Positions 10,392 through 24,279 of a DNA stretch of 64,000 nt are shown piece by piece; position 1 is the stretch's first letter, and each line of letters starts with the position of its first letter. The position numbers were made by a program, and so were the translations under genes. Below the pieces are notes generated by a model. The model ran no database searches. It worked only from the letters and a program-made list of their open reading frames with translations, and was not told where the DNA came from. This stretch comes from Inia geoffrensis. Lineage: Eukaryota > Chordata > Mammalia > Artiodactyla > Iniidae. The DNA lies in NCBI GenBank assembly GCA_036417435.1, contig CM070910.1, forward strand, positions 81,824,784 to 81,888,783, given 5' to 3'.

Positions 10392-12595
10392 TTGGCCAAA
10401 TAGGGCGTATGCGTTTTTTCCTGAACATATTCAGGAAAAAACGCATACGCCTTTTTTGGCCAAGTGCATCACTGTCGAAATGCTGCCTCTTTTCCTACGA
10501 TTTCAGAGCAATTTTTATCTACCAACTGATATCTGTTTTCTGAAATTCTGTGTCGTGTTCAAGTCCTCTTGACAGTCTTCCTTCAATAAATTTTTGGATG
10601 ATAGGGGTCATTTGGAACTCCGCAGGATTGTGAGTTACAGTGCCAAAACTCTCCTTTTGTCAACTCGCTTTTTTGTGAGCTGACCACAAACCCGAATAAT
10701 TGCTTCAGGCCCTAATCTCCTTCCGGCATGGCATGCTGAGCCTTTGGTGAATTCTTCTTCCTGTAGGGAAATCATCGTTCAATGTGCCCGTCCAAACACA
10801 TCGAGTTAGCCGCTCATTGGTTCTCCTTATTCCTGCTCATCTTCCACAGAAATTGCAAACTGTGCCAAACAAGTGGTCAAAGGCACTGACTCTCCAAGTG
10901 GGGAGAATATTAATATCGCATCTGGAAAGGTGAACTCGAGTACCAGGGGGGGAAAATGGCGATGAATTTTAGAAATTTTCCCTGATCACCTCGTGGACCA
11001 TATTCTGGGATTTCCATGCATATTTTAGCTGAAGGATAAATCCCTTACACGTGGAGATTTGGGACCCGTGGAATGGGAATCATGCACCATTACCTCAGAG
11101 GGTCTGCATTCCCTCACCAATAGTATCAGCCCCAAGTGTCCAGCCTTATCTCTCCCCCAGCTGTGGATGTAGAGGTGGTAAATCCAAGATTTCTCGGAAG
11201 ACCTCAAGGACTTATTTAAGAATTTCTCTCTATTTCACAGTCCTTGTGCTTTCTTTTTCAAATTTATTTTTATAAGGGGATTTAGCTTATTTACACTGCT
11301 GTGTGTATGCTGCTGTACACAAGTGATTTTCTTATGGAGACATATAAACGTATGGGTTTTAAGTTTCCTCACAGTCAGGTTTATTCCTAGGTTTTGAATA
11401 CGGGGTGTTGAGTCGATTTGGTTGAGCGAGGAGTAGGTCTTGTCAAATATATATTTGGCTTATGGAATGGTATCTGTCCTAATGTCCATCTCTGGTTTTA
11501 TGCAGCCTCCCCACTCTCCTTTGACCTTAAGCAAGCATAAATTTCTTTTGTAAATGTGAGACTCTGCTGTGTTTTGAAATGCAGTTCATGCGTAGTCGTG
11601 TTTCCATTCCCGGTATTAGTGATATCTTATGATGTTTCTTTTTCTGTGTGACTTATTTCACTTAGAATCATCGTAACTAAATCCACTCATTATGCTGCTA
11701 CTGGTCTGTGGCCATTGATTTCATTGTTGAGTGATATTCCATTGTAGGGGTGTACCACAACTTCTATATCCATTTTTCTCTTTCTGGGCTATTGAAGTTG
11801 TACCATAGTCAAGGTTCCCGTACACAGAGCAGCCCCAAACTTTGGTGTGGCTCTGTCTTTTTCATTTAAATTTTCCCAATCTATAGCACCATAAGTGGAA
11901 GTGCCCTAGGCTCTCTAGCTTGGTTTTTTCTTTGTTCCAGGAAACACCATCCACTTCTCCAGAGTGGCTGTTGGCAATTTACATCCCGCCCATCAGCATG
12001 ACAAGGCTGCCGGTTCTCCATGGCCGGTCCTGCCTCTCTGGATTTTACATTTTTTTCGGAGGGCCCTTTTGATCAGTGGGAAGTGAGACTTCCTTGTAGT
12101 GCGGATTTCTATTGCAGGCTTGCTTGGTTGGCCAAATAGGGCGTATGCGTTTTTTCCTGAACATATTCAGGAAAAAACGCATACGCCTTTTTTGGCCAAG
12201 TGCATCACTGTCGAAATGCTGCCTCTTTTCCTACGATTTCAGAGCAATTTTTATCTACCAACTGATATCTGTTTTCTGAAATTCTGTGTCGTGTTCAAGT
12301 CCTCTTGACAGTCTTCCTTCAATAAATTTTTGGATGATAGGGGTCATTTGGAACTCCGCAGGATTGTGAGTTACAGTGCCAAAACTCTCCTTTTGTCAAC
12401 TCGCTTTTTTGTGAGCTGACCACAAACCCGAATAATTGCTTCAGGCCCTAATCTCCTTCCGGCATGGCATGCTGAGCCTTTGGTGAATTCTTCTTCCTGT
12501 AGGGAAATCATCGTTCAATGTGCCCGTCCAAACACATCGAGTTAGCCGCTCATTGGTTCTCCTTATTCCTGCTCATCTTCCACAGAAATTGCAAA
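9001..12595 (+). repeat. Near-perfect single-monomer tandem duplication
   Basis: Sequence from about 9001 to 10859 recurs 1,736 bp downstream with no difference that I found. Shared private variants include ACAAGTGGTC (9133 and 10869), TTTTCCCTGATCACC, TTACACGTGG, TCTCGGAAGAC, CCATGGCCGGTCC and AAATAGGG in the palindrome. Left of 9001 and right of about 12595 the copies diverge (CTCGTTCTGG against CTCCTTCCGG; ACTGCGCC against ACTGTGCC). This is the clearest single-unit duplication in the window and should be recent. Confidence 0.85.
10392..12127 (+). repeat. Monomer M6
   Basis: Length 1,736 bp. The palindrome has three changes: CAAATAGGG, the centre GAACAT and CGCCTTTTTT. CCTCTTGACAG and GGCATGCTG are shared only with M7. 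It is effectively identical to M7 until about 12595. Confidence 0.95.
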
Positions 12596-13863
12596 CTGCG
12601 CCAAACAAAAGGTCAAAGGCACTGACTCTCCAAGTGGGGAGAATATTAATATCGCATCTGGAAAGGTGAACTCGAGTACCAGGGGGGGAAAATGGCGATG
12701 AATTTTAGAAATTTTGCCTGATCACTTCGTGGACCATATTCTGGGTTTTCCATGCATATTTTAGCTGAAGGATAAATCCCTTAAACGTGGAGATTTGGGA
12801 CCCGTGGAATGGGAATCATGCACCATTACCTCAGAGGGTCTGCATTCCCTCACCAATAGTATCAGCCCCAAGTGTCCAGCCTTATCTCTCCCCCAGCTGT
12901 GGATGTAGAGGTGGTAAATCCAAGATTTCTCGCAAGACCTCAAGGACTTATTTAAGAATTTCTCTCTATTTCACAGTCCTTGTGCTTTCTTTTTCAAATT
13001 TATTTTTATAAGGGTATTTAGCTTATTTACACTGCTGTGTGTATGCTGCTGTACACAAGTGATTTTCTTATGGAGACCTATAAATGTATGGGTTTTAAGT
13101 TTCTTCACAATCAAGTTTATTCCTAGGTTTTGAATACGGGGTGTTGAGTCAATTTGGTTGAGCGAGGAGTAGGTCTTGTCTAATATATATTTGGCTTATG
13201 GAATGGTATCTGTCCTAATGTCCATCTCTGGTTTTATGCAGCCTCCCCACTCTCCTTTGAGCTTAAGCAAGCATAAATTTCTTTTGTAAATGTGAGACTC
13301 TGCTGTGTTTTGAAATGCAGTTCATGCGTAGTCGTGTTTCCATTCCCGGTATTAGTGATATCTTATGATGTTTCTTTTTCTGTGTGACTTATTTCACTTA
13401 GAATCATCGTAACTAAATCCACTCATTATGCTGCTACTGGTCTGTGGCCATTGATTTCATTGTTGAGTGATATTCCATTGTAGGGATGTACCACAACTTC
13501 TATATCCATTTTTCTCTTTCTGCGCTATTGAAGTTGTACCATAGTCAAGGTTCCCGTACACAGAGCAGCCCCAAACTTTGGTGTGGCTCTGTCTTTTTCA
13601 TTTAAATTTTCCGAATCTATAGCACCATAAGTGGAAGTGCCCTAGGCTCTCTAGCTTGGTTTTTTCTTCGTTCCAGGAAACAGAATCCACTTCTCCAGAG
13701 TGGCTGTTGGCAATTTACATCCCGCCCATCAGCATGACAAGGCTGCCGGTTCTCCATGGCCTGTCCTGCCTCTCTGGATTTTACATTTTTTTCGGAGGGC
13801 CCTTTTGATCAGTGGGAAGTGAGACTTCCTTGTAGTGCGGATTTCTATTGGAGGCTTGCTTGG
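12128..13863 (+). repeat. Monomer M7
   Basis: Length 1,736 bp with the same three palindrome changes as M6. The tail from about 12595 switches to the M1/M4 class (AAGGGTATTTAGC, CACAATCAAG). Private changes are GAGCTTAAGC (13260), CTGCGCTATTG and AACAGAATCC. Confidence 0.95.
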
Positions 13864-15600
13864 TTGGCCAAAAAGGGCGTATGCGTTTTTTCCTGAATAT
13901 ATTCAGGAAAAAACGCATACGCCCTTTTTGGCCAAGTGCATCACTGTCGAACTGCTGCCTCTTTTCCTACGATTTCAGAGCAATTTTTATCTACGAACTG
14001 ATATCTGTTTTCTGAAATTCTGTGTCGTGTTCAAGTCCTCTTCACAGTCTTCCTTCAATAAATTTTTGGATGATAGGGGTCATTTGGAACTCCGCAGGAT
14101 TATGAGTTACAGTGCCAAAACTCTCCTTTTGTCAACTCGCTTTTTGTGAGCTGACCACCAACCCGAATAATTGCTTCAGGCCCTAAACTCGTTCCGGCAT
14201 GGCACGCTGAGCCTTTGGTGAATTCTTCTTCCTGTAGGGAAATCATCGTTCAATGTGCCCGTCTAAACACATCGAGTTAGCCGCTCATTGGTTCTCCTTA
14301 TTCCTGCTCATCTTCCACAGAAATTGCAAACTGTGCCAAACAAGAGGTCAAAGGCACTGACTCTCCAAGTGGGGAGAATGTTAATATCGCATCTGGAAAG
14401 GCGAACTCGAGTACCAGGGGGGGAAAATGGCGATGAATTTTAGAAATTTTGCCTGATCACTTCGTGGACCATATTCTGGGTTTTCCATGCATATTTTAGC
14501 TGAAGGATAAATCCCTTAAACGTGGTGATTTGGGACCCGCGGAATGGGAATCATGCACCATTAACTCAGAGGGTCTGCATTCCCTCACCAATAGAAGCAG
14601 CCCCAAGTGTCCAGCATTATCTCTCCCCCAGCTGTGGATGTAGAGGTGGTAAATCCAAGATTTCTCGCAAGACCTCAAGGACTTATTTAAGAATTTCTCT
14701 CTATTTCACAGTCCTTGTGCTTTCTTTTTCAAATTTATTTTTATAAGGGGATTTAGATTATTTACACTGCTGTGTGTATGCTGCTGTACACAAGTGATTT
14801 TCTTATGGAGTCCTATAAATGTATGGGTTTTAAGTTTCTTCACAGTCAGGTTTATTCCTAGGTTTTGAATACGGGGTGTTGAGTCGATTTGGTTGAGCAA
14901 GGAGTAGGTCTTGTCTAATATATATTTGGCTTATGGAATGGTATCTGTCCTAATGTCCATCTCTGGTTTTATGCAGCCTCCCCACTCTCCTTTGACCTTA
15001 AGCAAGCATAAATTTCTTTTGTAAATGTGAGACTCTGCTGTGTTTTTTTAAATGCAGTTCATGCGTAGTCGTGTTTCCATTCCCGGTATTAGTGATATTT
15101 TATGATGTTTCTTTTTCTGTGTGACTTATTTCACTTAGAATCATCGTAACTAAATCCACTCATTATGCTGCTACTGGTCTGTGGCCATTGATTTCATTGT
15201 TGAGTGATATTCCATTGTAGGGATGTACCACAACTTCTATATCCATTTTTCTCTTTCTGGGCTATTGAAGTTGTACCATAGTCAAGGTTCCCGTACACAG
15301 AGCAGCCCCAAACTTTGGTGTGGCTCTGTCTTTTTCATTTAAATTTTCCGAATCTATAGCACCATAAGTGGAAGTGCCCTAGGCTCTCTAGCTTGTTTTT
15401 TTCTTCGTTCCAGGAAACACCATCCACTTCTCCAGAGTGGCTGTTGGCAATTTACATACCGCCCATCAGCATGACAAGGCTGCCGGTTCTCCATGGCCTG
15501 TCCTGCCTCTCTGGATTTTACATTTTTTTCGGAGGGCCCTTTTGATCAGTGGGAAGTGAGACTTCCTTGTAGTGCGGATTTCTATTGCAGGCTTGCTTGG
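13864..15600 (+). repeat. Monomer M8
   Basis: At 1,737 bp this is the only monomer longer by one base: the five-T variant removes one base and a seven-T stretch near 15046, in place of TTTTG, adds two. Perfect palindrome. The tail has CCCGCGG and AATAGAAGCAG, so it belongs to the M0/M2 class. Confidence 0.95.
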
Positions 15601-17336
15601 TTGGCCAAAAAGGGCGCATGCGTTTTTTCCTGAATATATTCAGGAAAAAACGCATACGCCCTTTTTGGCCAAGTGCATCACTGTCGAAATGCTGCCTCTT
15701 TTCCTACGATTTAAGAGCAATTTTTATCTACCAACTGATATCTGTTTTCTGAAATTCTGTGTCGTGTTCAAGTCCTCTTCACAGTCTTCCTTCAATAAAT
15801 TTTTGGATGATAGGGGTCATTTGGAACTCCGCAGGATTGTGAGTTACAGTGCCAAAACTCTCCTTTTGTCAACTCGCTTTTTTGTGAGCTGACCACAAAC
15901 CCGAATAATTGCTTCAGGCCCTAATCTCGTTCTGGCATGGTACGCTGAGCCTTTGGTGAATTCTTCCTCCTGTAGGGAAATCATCGTTCAATGTGCCCGT
16001 CCAAACACATCGAGTTAGCCGCTCATTGGTTCTCCTTATTCCTGCTCATCTTCCACAGAAATTGCAAACTGTGCCAAACAAAAGGTCAAAGGCACTGACT
16101 CTCCAAGTGGGGAGAATATTAATATCGCATCTGGAAAGGTGAACTCGAGTACCAGGGGGGGAAAATGGCGATGAATTTTAGAAATTTTGCCTGATCACTT
16201 CGTGGACCATATTCTGGGTTTTCCATGCATATTTTAGCTGAAGGATAAATCCCTTAAACGTGGAGATTTGGGACCCGTGGAATGGGAATCATGCACCATT
16301 ACCTCAGAGGGTCTGCATTCCCTCACCAATAGTATCAGCCCCAAGTGTCCAGCCTTATCTCTCCCCCAGCTGTGGATGTAGAGGTGGTAAATCCAAGATT
16401 TCTCGCAAGACATCAAGGACTTATTTAAGAATTTCTCTCTATTTCACAGTCCTTGTGCTTTCTTTTTCAAATTTATTTTTATAAGGGTATTTAGCTTATT
16501 TACACTGCTGTGTGTATGCTGCTGTACACAAGTGATTTTCTTATGGAGACCTATAAATGTATGGGTTTTAAGTTTCTTCACAGTCAGGTTTATTCCTAGG
16601 TTTTGAATACGGGGTGTTGAGTCGATTTGGTTGAGCGAGGAGTAGGTCTTGTCTAATATATATTTGGCTTATGGAATGGTATCTGTCCTAATGTCCATCT
16701 CTGGTTTTATGCAGCCTCCCCACTCTCCTTTGACCTTAAGCAAGCATAAATTTCTTTTGTAAATGTGAGACTCTGCTGTGTTTTGAAATGCAGTTCATGC
16801 GTAGTCGTGTTTCCATTCCCGGTATTAGTGATATCTTATGATGTTTCTTTTTCTGTGTGACTTATTTCACTTAGAATCATCGTAACTAAATCCACTCATT
16901 ATGCTGCTACTGGTCTGTGGCCATTGATTTCATTGTTGAGTGATATTCCATTGTAGGGATGTACCACATCTTCTATATCCAGTTTTCTATTTCTGGGCTA
17001 TTGAAGTTGTACCATAGTCAAGGTTCCCGTACACAGAGCAGCCCCAAACTTTGGTGTGGCTCTGTCTTTTACATTTAAATTTTCCGAATCTATAGCACCA
17101 TAATTGGAAGTGCCCTAGGCTCTCTAGCTTGGTTTTTTCTTTGTTCCAGGAAACACCATCCACTTCTCCAGAGTGGCTGTTGGCAATTTACATCCCGCCC
17201 ATCAGCATAACAAGGCTGCCGGTTCTCCATGGCCTGTCCTGCCTCTCTGGATTTTACATTTTTTTCAGAGGGCCATTTTGATCGGTGGGAAGTGAGACTT
17301 CCTTGTAGTGCGGATTTCCATTGCAGGCTTGCTTGG
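15601..17336 (+). repeat. Monomer M9
   Basis: Length 1,736 bp. One palindrome change (GGGCGCATGCG). TTTAAGAGC, GGTACGCTG and CTTCCTCCTG are private. Near the end TTTTCAGAGGGCCATTTTGATCGG introduces the GATCGG variant that dominates downstream, where earlier monomers have GATCAG. Confidence 0.95.
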
Positions 17337-19072
17337 TTGGCCAAAAAGGGCGTATGCATTTTTTCCTGAATATATTTAGGAAAAAACGCATACGCCCTTT
17401 TTGGCCAAGTGCATCACTGTCGAAATGCTGCCTCTTTTCCTACGATTTCAGAGCAATTTTTATCTACCACCTGATATCTGTTTTCTGCAATTCTGTGTCG
17501 TGTTCAAGTCCTCTTCACAGTCTTCCTTCAATAAATTTTTGGATGATAGGGGTCATTTGGAACTCCGCAGGATTATGAGTTACAGTGCCAAAACTCTCCT
17601 TTTGTCAACTCGCTTTTTTGTAAGCTGACCACAAACCCGAATAATTGCTTCAGGCCCTAATCTCGTTCTGGCATGGCACGCTGAGCCTTTGGTGAATTCT
17701 TCTTCCTGTAAGGAAATCATCGTTCAATGTGCCCGTCTAAACACATCGAGTTAGCCGCTCATTGGTTCTCCTTATTCCTGCTCATCTTCCACAGAAATTG
17801 CAAAGTGTGCCAAACAAGAGGTCAAAGGCACTGACTCTCCAAGTGGGGAGAATGTTAATATCGCATCTGGAAAGGCGAACTCGAGTACCAGGGGGGGAAA
17901 ATGGCGATGAAGTTTAGAAATTTTGCCTGATCACTTCGTGGACCATATTCTGGGTTTTCCATGCATATTTTAGCTGAAGGATAAATCCCTTAAACGTGGA
18001 GATTTGGGACCCGTGGAATTTGAATCATGCACCATTACCTCAGAGGGTCTGCATTCCCTCACCAATAGTATCAGCCCTAAGTGTCCAGCCTTATCTCTCC
18101 CCCAGCTGTGGATGTAGAGGTGGTAAATCCAAGATTTCTCGCAAGACCTCAAGGACTTATTTAAGAATTTCTCTCTATTTCACAGTCCTTGTGCTTTCTT
18201 TTTCAAATTTATTTTTATAAGGGGATTTAGCTTATTTACACTGTTGTGTGTATGCTGCTGTACACAAGTGATTTTCTTATAGAGACATATAAATGTATGG
18301 GTTTTAAGTTTCTTCACAGTCAGGTTTATTCCTAGGTTTTGAATACGGGGTGTTGAGTCGATTTGGTTGAGCAAGGAGTAGGTATTTTCTAATATATATT
18401 TGGCTTATGGAATGGTATCTGTCCTAATTTCCATCTATGGTTTTATGCAGCCTCCCGTCTCTCCTTTGACCTTAAGCAAGCATAAATTTCTTTTGTAAAT
18501 GTGAGACTCTGCTGTGTTTTGAAATGCAGTTCATGCGTAGTCGTGTTTCCATTCCCGGTATTAGTGATATCTTATGATGTTTCTTTTTCTGTGTGACTTA
18601 TTTCACTTAGAATCATCGTAACTAAATCCACTCATTATGCTGCTACTGGTCTGTGGCCATTGATTTCATTGTTGAGTGATATTCCATTGTAGGGATGTAC
18701 CACAACTTCTATATCCATTTTTCTCTTTCTGGGCTATTGAAGTTGTACCATAGTCAAGGTTCCCGTACACAGAGCAGCCCCAAACTTTGGTGTGGCTCTG
18801 TCTTTTTCATTTAAATTTTCCGAATCTATAGCACCATAAGTGGAAGTGCCCTAGGCTCTCTAGCTTGGTTTTTTCTTTGTTCCAGGAAACACCATCCACT
18901 TCTCCAGAGTGGCTGTTGGCAATTTACATCCCGCCCATCAGCATAACAAGGCTGCCGGTTCTCCATGGCCTGTCCTGCCTCTCTGGATTTTACATTTTTT
19001 TCGGAGGGCCCTTTTGATCGGTGGGAAGTGAGACTTCCTTGTAGTGCGGATTTCCATTGCAGGCTTGCTTGG
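17337..19072 (+). repeat. Monomer M10
   Basis: Length 1,736 bp. Two palindrome changes (TATGCATTTT and ATATATTTAGG). Private tail changes are GGAATTTGAATC, CAGCCCTAAG, CTTATAGAGAC and CTCCCGTCTC. First monomer of the more heterogeneous middle region. Confidence 0.95.
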
Positions 19073-20808
19073 TTGGCCTAAAAGGGCGTATGCGTTTTTT
19101 CCTGAATATATTCAGGAAAAAACGCATACGCCCTTTTTGGCCAAGTGCATCACTGTCGAACTGCTGCCTCTTTTCCTTCGATTTCAGAGCAATTTTTATC
19201 TACCACCTGATATCTGTTTTCTGCAATTCTGTGTCGTGTTCAAGTCCTCTTCACAGTCTTCCTTCAATAAATTTTTGGATGATAGGGGTCATTTGGAACT
19301 CCGCAGGATTAAGAGTTACAGTGCCAAAACTCTCCTTTTGTCAACTCGCTTTTTTGTAAGCTGACCACAAACCCGAATAATTGCTTCAGGCCCTAATCTC
19401 GTTCCGGCATGGCACGCTGAGCCTTTGGTGAATTCTTCTTCCTGTAGGGAAATCATCGTTCAATGTGCCCGTCTAAACACATCGAGTTAGCCGCTCATTG
19501 GTTCTCCTTATTCCTGCTCATCTTTCACAGAAATTGCAAACTGTGCCAAACAAGAGGTCAAAGGCACTGACTCTCCAAGTGGGGAGAATATTAATATCGC
19601 ATCTGGAAAGGTGAACTCGAGTACCAGGGGGGGAAAATGGCGATGAATTTTAGAAATTTTGCCTGATCACTTCGTGGACCATATTCTGGGTTTTCCATGC
19701 ATATTTTAGCTGAAGGATAAATCCCTTAAACGTGGAGATTTGGGACCCGTGGAATGGGAATCATGCACCATTACCTCAGAGGGTGTGCATTCCCTCACCA
19801 ATAGTATCAGCCCCAAGTGTCCAGCCTTATCTCTCCCCCAGCTGTGGATGTAGAGGTGGTAAATCCAAGATTTCTCGCAAGACCTCAAGGACTTATTTAA
19901 GAATTTCTCTCTATTTCACAGTCCTTGTGCTTTCTTTTTCAAATTTATTTTTATAAGGGGATTTAGCTTATTTACACTGCTGTGTGTATGCTGCTCTAGA
20001 CAAGTGATTTTCTTATGGAGACATATAAATGTATGGGTTTTAAGTTTCTTCACAGTCAGGTTTATTCCTAGGTTTTGAATACGGGGTGTTGAGTCGATTT
20101 GGTTGAGCAAGGAGTAGGTCTTGTCTAATATATATTTGGCTTATGGAATGGTATCTGTCCTAATGTCCATCTCTGGTTTTATGCAGCCTCCCCACTCTCC
20201 TTTGACCTTAAGCAAGCATAAATTTCTTTTGTAAATGTGAGACTGTGTTGTGTTTTGAAATGCAGTTCATACGTAGTCGTGTTTCCATTCCCGGTATTGG
20301 TGATATCTTATGATGTTTCTTTTTCTGTGTGACTTATTTCACTTAGAATCATCGTAACTAAATCCACTCATTATGCTGCTACTGGTCTGTGGCCATTGAT
20401 TTCATTGTTGAGTGATATTCCATTGTAGGGATGTACCACAACTTCTATATCCATTTTTCCCTTTCTGGGCTATTGAAGTTGTACCATAGTCAAGGTTCCC
20501 GTACACAGAGCAGCCCCAAACTTTGGTGTGGCTCTGTCTTTTTCATTTAAATTTTCCGAATCTATAGCACCATAAGTGGAAGTGCCCTAGGCTCTCTAGC
20601 TTGGTTTTTTCTTTGTTCCAGGAAACACCATCCACTTTTCCAGAGTGGCTGTTGGCAATTTACATCCCGCCCATGAGCATAACAAGGCTGCCGGTTCTCC
20701 ATGGCCTGTCCTGCCTCTCTGGATTTTACATTTTTTTCGGAGTACCCTTTTGATCAGTGGGAATTGAGACTTCCTTGTAGTGCGGATTTCTATTGCAGGC
20801 TTGCTCGG
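19073..20808 (+). repeat. Monomer M11
   Basis: Length 1,736 bp. One palindrome change (GGCCTAAAAG), shared with M32 and M34. GGGTGTGCATT (19783) and GCTCTAGACAAG (19993) reappear only in M31, M32 or M34, about 35-40 kb away. Confidence 0.95.
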
Positions 20809-22543
20809 TTGGCCAAAAAGTGCGTATGCGTTGTTTCCTGAATATATTCAGGAAAAAACGCCTACGCCCTTTTTGGCCAAGTGCATCACTGTCGAAATGC
20901 TGCCTCTTTTCCTACGATTTCAGAGCAATTTTTATCTACCAACGGATATCTGTTTTCTGCAATTCTGTGTCGTGTTCAAGTCCTCTTCACAGTCTTCCTT
21001 CAATAAATTTTTGGATGATAGGGGTCATTTGGAACTCCGCAGGATTATGAGTTACAGTGCCAAAACTCTCCTTTTGTCAACTCGCTTTTTGTGAACTGAC
21101 CACAAACCCGAATAATTGCTTCAGGCCCTAAACTCGTTCCGGCATGGCACGCTGAGCCTTTGGTGAATTCTTCTTCCTGTAGGGAAATCATCGTTCAATG
21201 TGCCCGTCTAAACACATCGAGTTAGCCGCTCATTTGTTCTCCTTATTCCTGCTCAGCTTCCACAGAAATTGCAAACTGTGCCTAACAAGAGGTCAAAGGC
21301 ACTGACTTTCGAAGTGGGGAGAATGTTAATATCGCATCTGGAAAGGTGAACTCGAGTACCAGGGGGGGAAAATGGCGATGAATTTTAGAAATTTTGCCTG
21401 ATCACTTCGTGGACCATATTCTGGGTTTTCCATGCATATTTTAGCTGAAGGATAAATCCCTTAAATGTGGAGATTTGGGACCCGTGGAATGGGAATCATG
21501 CACCATTACCTCATAGGGTCTGCATTCCCTCACCAATAGTATCAGCCCCAAGTGTCCAGCCTTATCTCTCCCCCAGCTGTGGATGTAGAGGTGGTAAATC
21601 CAAGATTTCTCGCAAGACCTCAAGGACTTATTTAAGAATTTCTTTCTATTTCACAGTCCTTGTGCTTTCTTTTTCAAATTTATTTTTATAAGGGGGTTTA
21701 GCTTATTTACACTGCTGGGTGTATGCTGCTGTACACAAGTGATTATCTTACGGAGACCTATAAATGTATGGGTTTTAAGTTTCTTAACAATCAGGTATAT
21801 TCCTAGGTTTTGAAAACGCGGTGTTGAGTCGATTTGGTTGAGCCAGGAGTAGGTGTTGTCTAATATATATTTGGCTTATGGAATGGTATCTGTCCTAATG
21901 TCCATCTCTGGTTTTATGCAGCCTCCCCACTCTCCTTTGACCTTAAGCAAGCATAAATTTCTTTTGTAAATGTGAGACTGTGTTGTGTTTTGAAATGCAG
22001 TTCATGCGTAGTCGTGTTTCCATTTCCGGTATTAGTGATATCTTACGATGTTTCTTTTTCTGTGTGACTTATTTCACTTAGAATCATCGTAACTAAATCC
22101 ACTCATTATGCTGCTACTGGTCTTTGGCCATTGATTTCATTGTTGAGTGATATTCCATTGTAGGGATGTACCACAACTTCTATATCCATTTTTCTCTTTC
22201 TGGGCTATTGAAGTTGTACCATAGTCAAGGTTCCCGTACACAGAGCAGCCACAAACTTTGGTGTGGCTCTGTCTTTTTCATTTAAATTTTCCGAATCTAT
22301 AGCACCATAAGTGGAAGTGCCCTAGGCTCTCTAGCTTGGTTTTTTCTTTGTTCCAGGAAACACCATCCACTTCTCCAGAGTGGCTGTTGGCAATTTACAT
22401 CCCGCCCATCAGCATAACAAAGCTGCCGGTTCTCCATGGTCTGTCCTGCCTCTCTGGATTTTACATTTTTTTCGGAGGACTCTTTTGATCGGTGGGAAGT
22501 GAGACTTCCTTGTAGTGCGGATTTCCATTGCAAGCTTGCTTGG
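20809..22543 (+). repeat. Monomer M12
   Basis: Length 1,735 bp (five-T variant). Three palindrome changes (AAAAAGTGCG, GCGTTGTTTCC, CGCCTACGCC). The tail has CATAGGGTCTG, AATTTCTTTC and GCTGGGTGT, shared with M13 and M16; private AAACGCGGTG and GAGCCAGGAG. Confidence 0.95.
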
Positions 22544-24279
22544 TTGGCCAAAAAGGGCGTATGCGTTTTTTCCTGAATATATTCAGGAAAAAACGCATAC
22601 GCCCTTTTTGGCCAAGTGCATCACTGTCGAAGTGCCGCCTCTTTTCCTTCGATTTCAGAGCAATTCTTATCTACCACCTGATATCTGTTTTCTGCAATTC
22701 TGTGTCGTGTTCAAGTCCTCTTCACAGTCTTCCTTCAATAAATATTTGGATGATAGGGGTCATTTGGAACTCTGCAGGATTGTGAGTTACATTGCCAAAA
22801 ATCTCCTTTTCTCAACTCGCTTTCTTGGGAGCTGACTGCAAACCCGAATAATTGCTTCAGGCCCTAATCTCGTTCCGGCATGGCACGCTGAGCCTTTGGT
22901 GAATTCTTCTTCCTGTAGGGAAATCATCGTTCAATGTGCCCGTCCAAACACATCGAGTTAGCCGCTCATTGGTTCTCCTTTTTCCTGCTCATCTTCCACA
23001 GAAATTGCAAACTGTGCCAAACAAAAGGTCAAAGGCACTGACTCCCCAAGTGGGGAGAATATTAATATCGCATCTGGAAAGGAGAACTCGAGTACCAGGG
23101 GGGGAAAATGGTGATGAATTTTAGAAATTTTGCCTGATCACTTCGTGGACCATATTCTGGGTTTTCCATGCATATTTTAGCTTAAGGATAAATCGCTTAA
23201 ATGTGGAGATTTGGGACCCGTGGAATGGGAATCATGCACCATTACCTCATAGGGTCTGCATTCCCTCACCAATAGTATCAGCCCCAAGTGTCCAGCCTTA
23301 TCTCTCCCCCAGCTGTGGATGTAGAGGTGGTAAATCCAAGATTTCTCGCAAGACCTCAAGGACTTATTTAAGAATTTCTTTCTATTTCACAGTCCTTGTG
23401 CTTTCTTTTTCAAATTTATTTTTATAAGGGGGTTTAGCTTATTTACACTGCTGGGTGTATGCTGCTGTACACAAGTGATTTTCTTACGGAGACCTATAAA
23501 TGTATGGGTTTTAAGTTTCTTCACAATCAGGTATATTCCTAGGTTTTGAATACGGGGTGTTGAGTCGATTTGGTTGAGCGAGGAGTAGGTCTTGTCTAAT
23601 ATATATTTGGCTTATGGAATGGTATCTGTCCTAATGTCCATCTCTGGTTTTATGCAGCCTCCCCACTCTCCTTTGACCTTAAGCAAGCATAAATTTCTTT
23701 TGTAAATGTGAGACTGTGTTGTGTTTTGAAATGCAGTTCATGCGTTGTCGTGTTTCCATTTCCGGTATTAGTGATATCTTATGATGTTTCTTTTTCTGTG
23801 TGACTTATTTCACTTAGAATCATCGTAACTAAATCCACTCATTATGCTGCTACTGGTCTGTGGCCATTGATTTCATTGTTGAGTGATATTCCATTGTAGG
23901 GATGTACCACAACTTCTATATCCATTTTTCTCTTTCTGGGCTATTGAAGTTGTACCATAGTCAAGGTTCCCGTACACAGAGCAGCCCCAAACTTTGGTGT
24001 GGCTCTGTCTTTTTCATTTAAATTTTCCGAATCTGTAGCACCATAAGTGGAAGTGCCCTAGGCTCTCTAGCTTGGTTTTTTCTTTCTTCCAGGAAACACC
24101 ATCCACTTCTCCAGAGTGGCTGTTGGCAATTTCCATCCCGCCCATCAGCATAACAAGGCTGCCGGTTCTCCATGGCCTGTCCTGCCTCTCTGGATTTTAC
24201 ATTTATTTCGGAGGGCCCTTTTGATCGGTGGGAAGTGAGACTTCCTTGTAGTGCGGATTTCCATTGCAAGCTTGCTTGG
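22544..24279 (+). repeat. Monomer M13
   Basis: Length 1,736 bp, perfect palindrome, preceded by TTGCAAGCTTGC as is M14. AATAAATATTTGG and TACATTGCC are shared with M14. Private GTGCCGCC and CTTGGGAGC. Tail as in M12. Confidence 0.95.
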
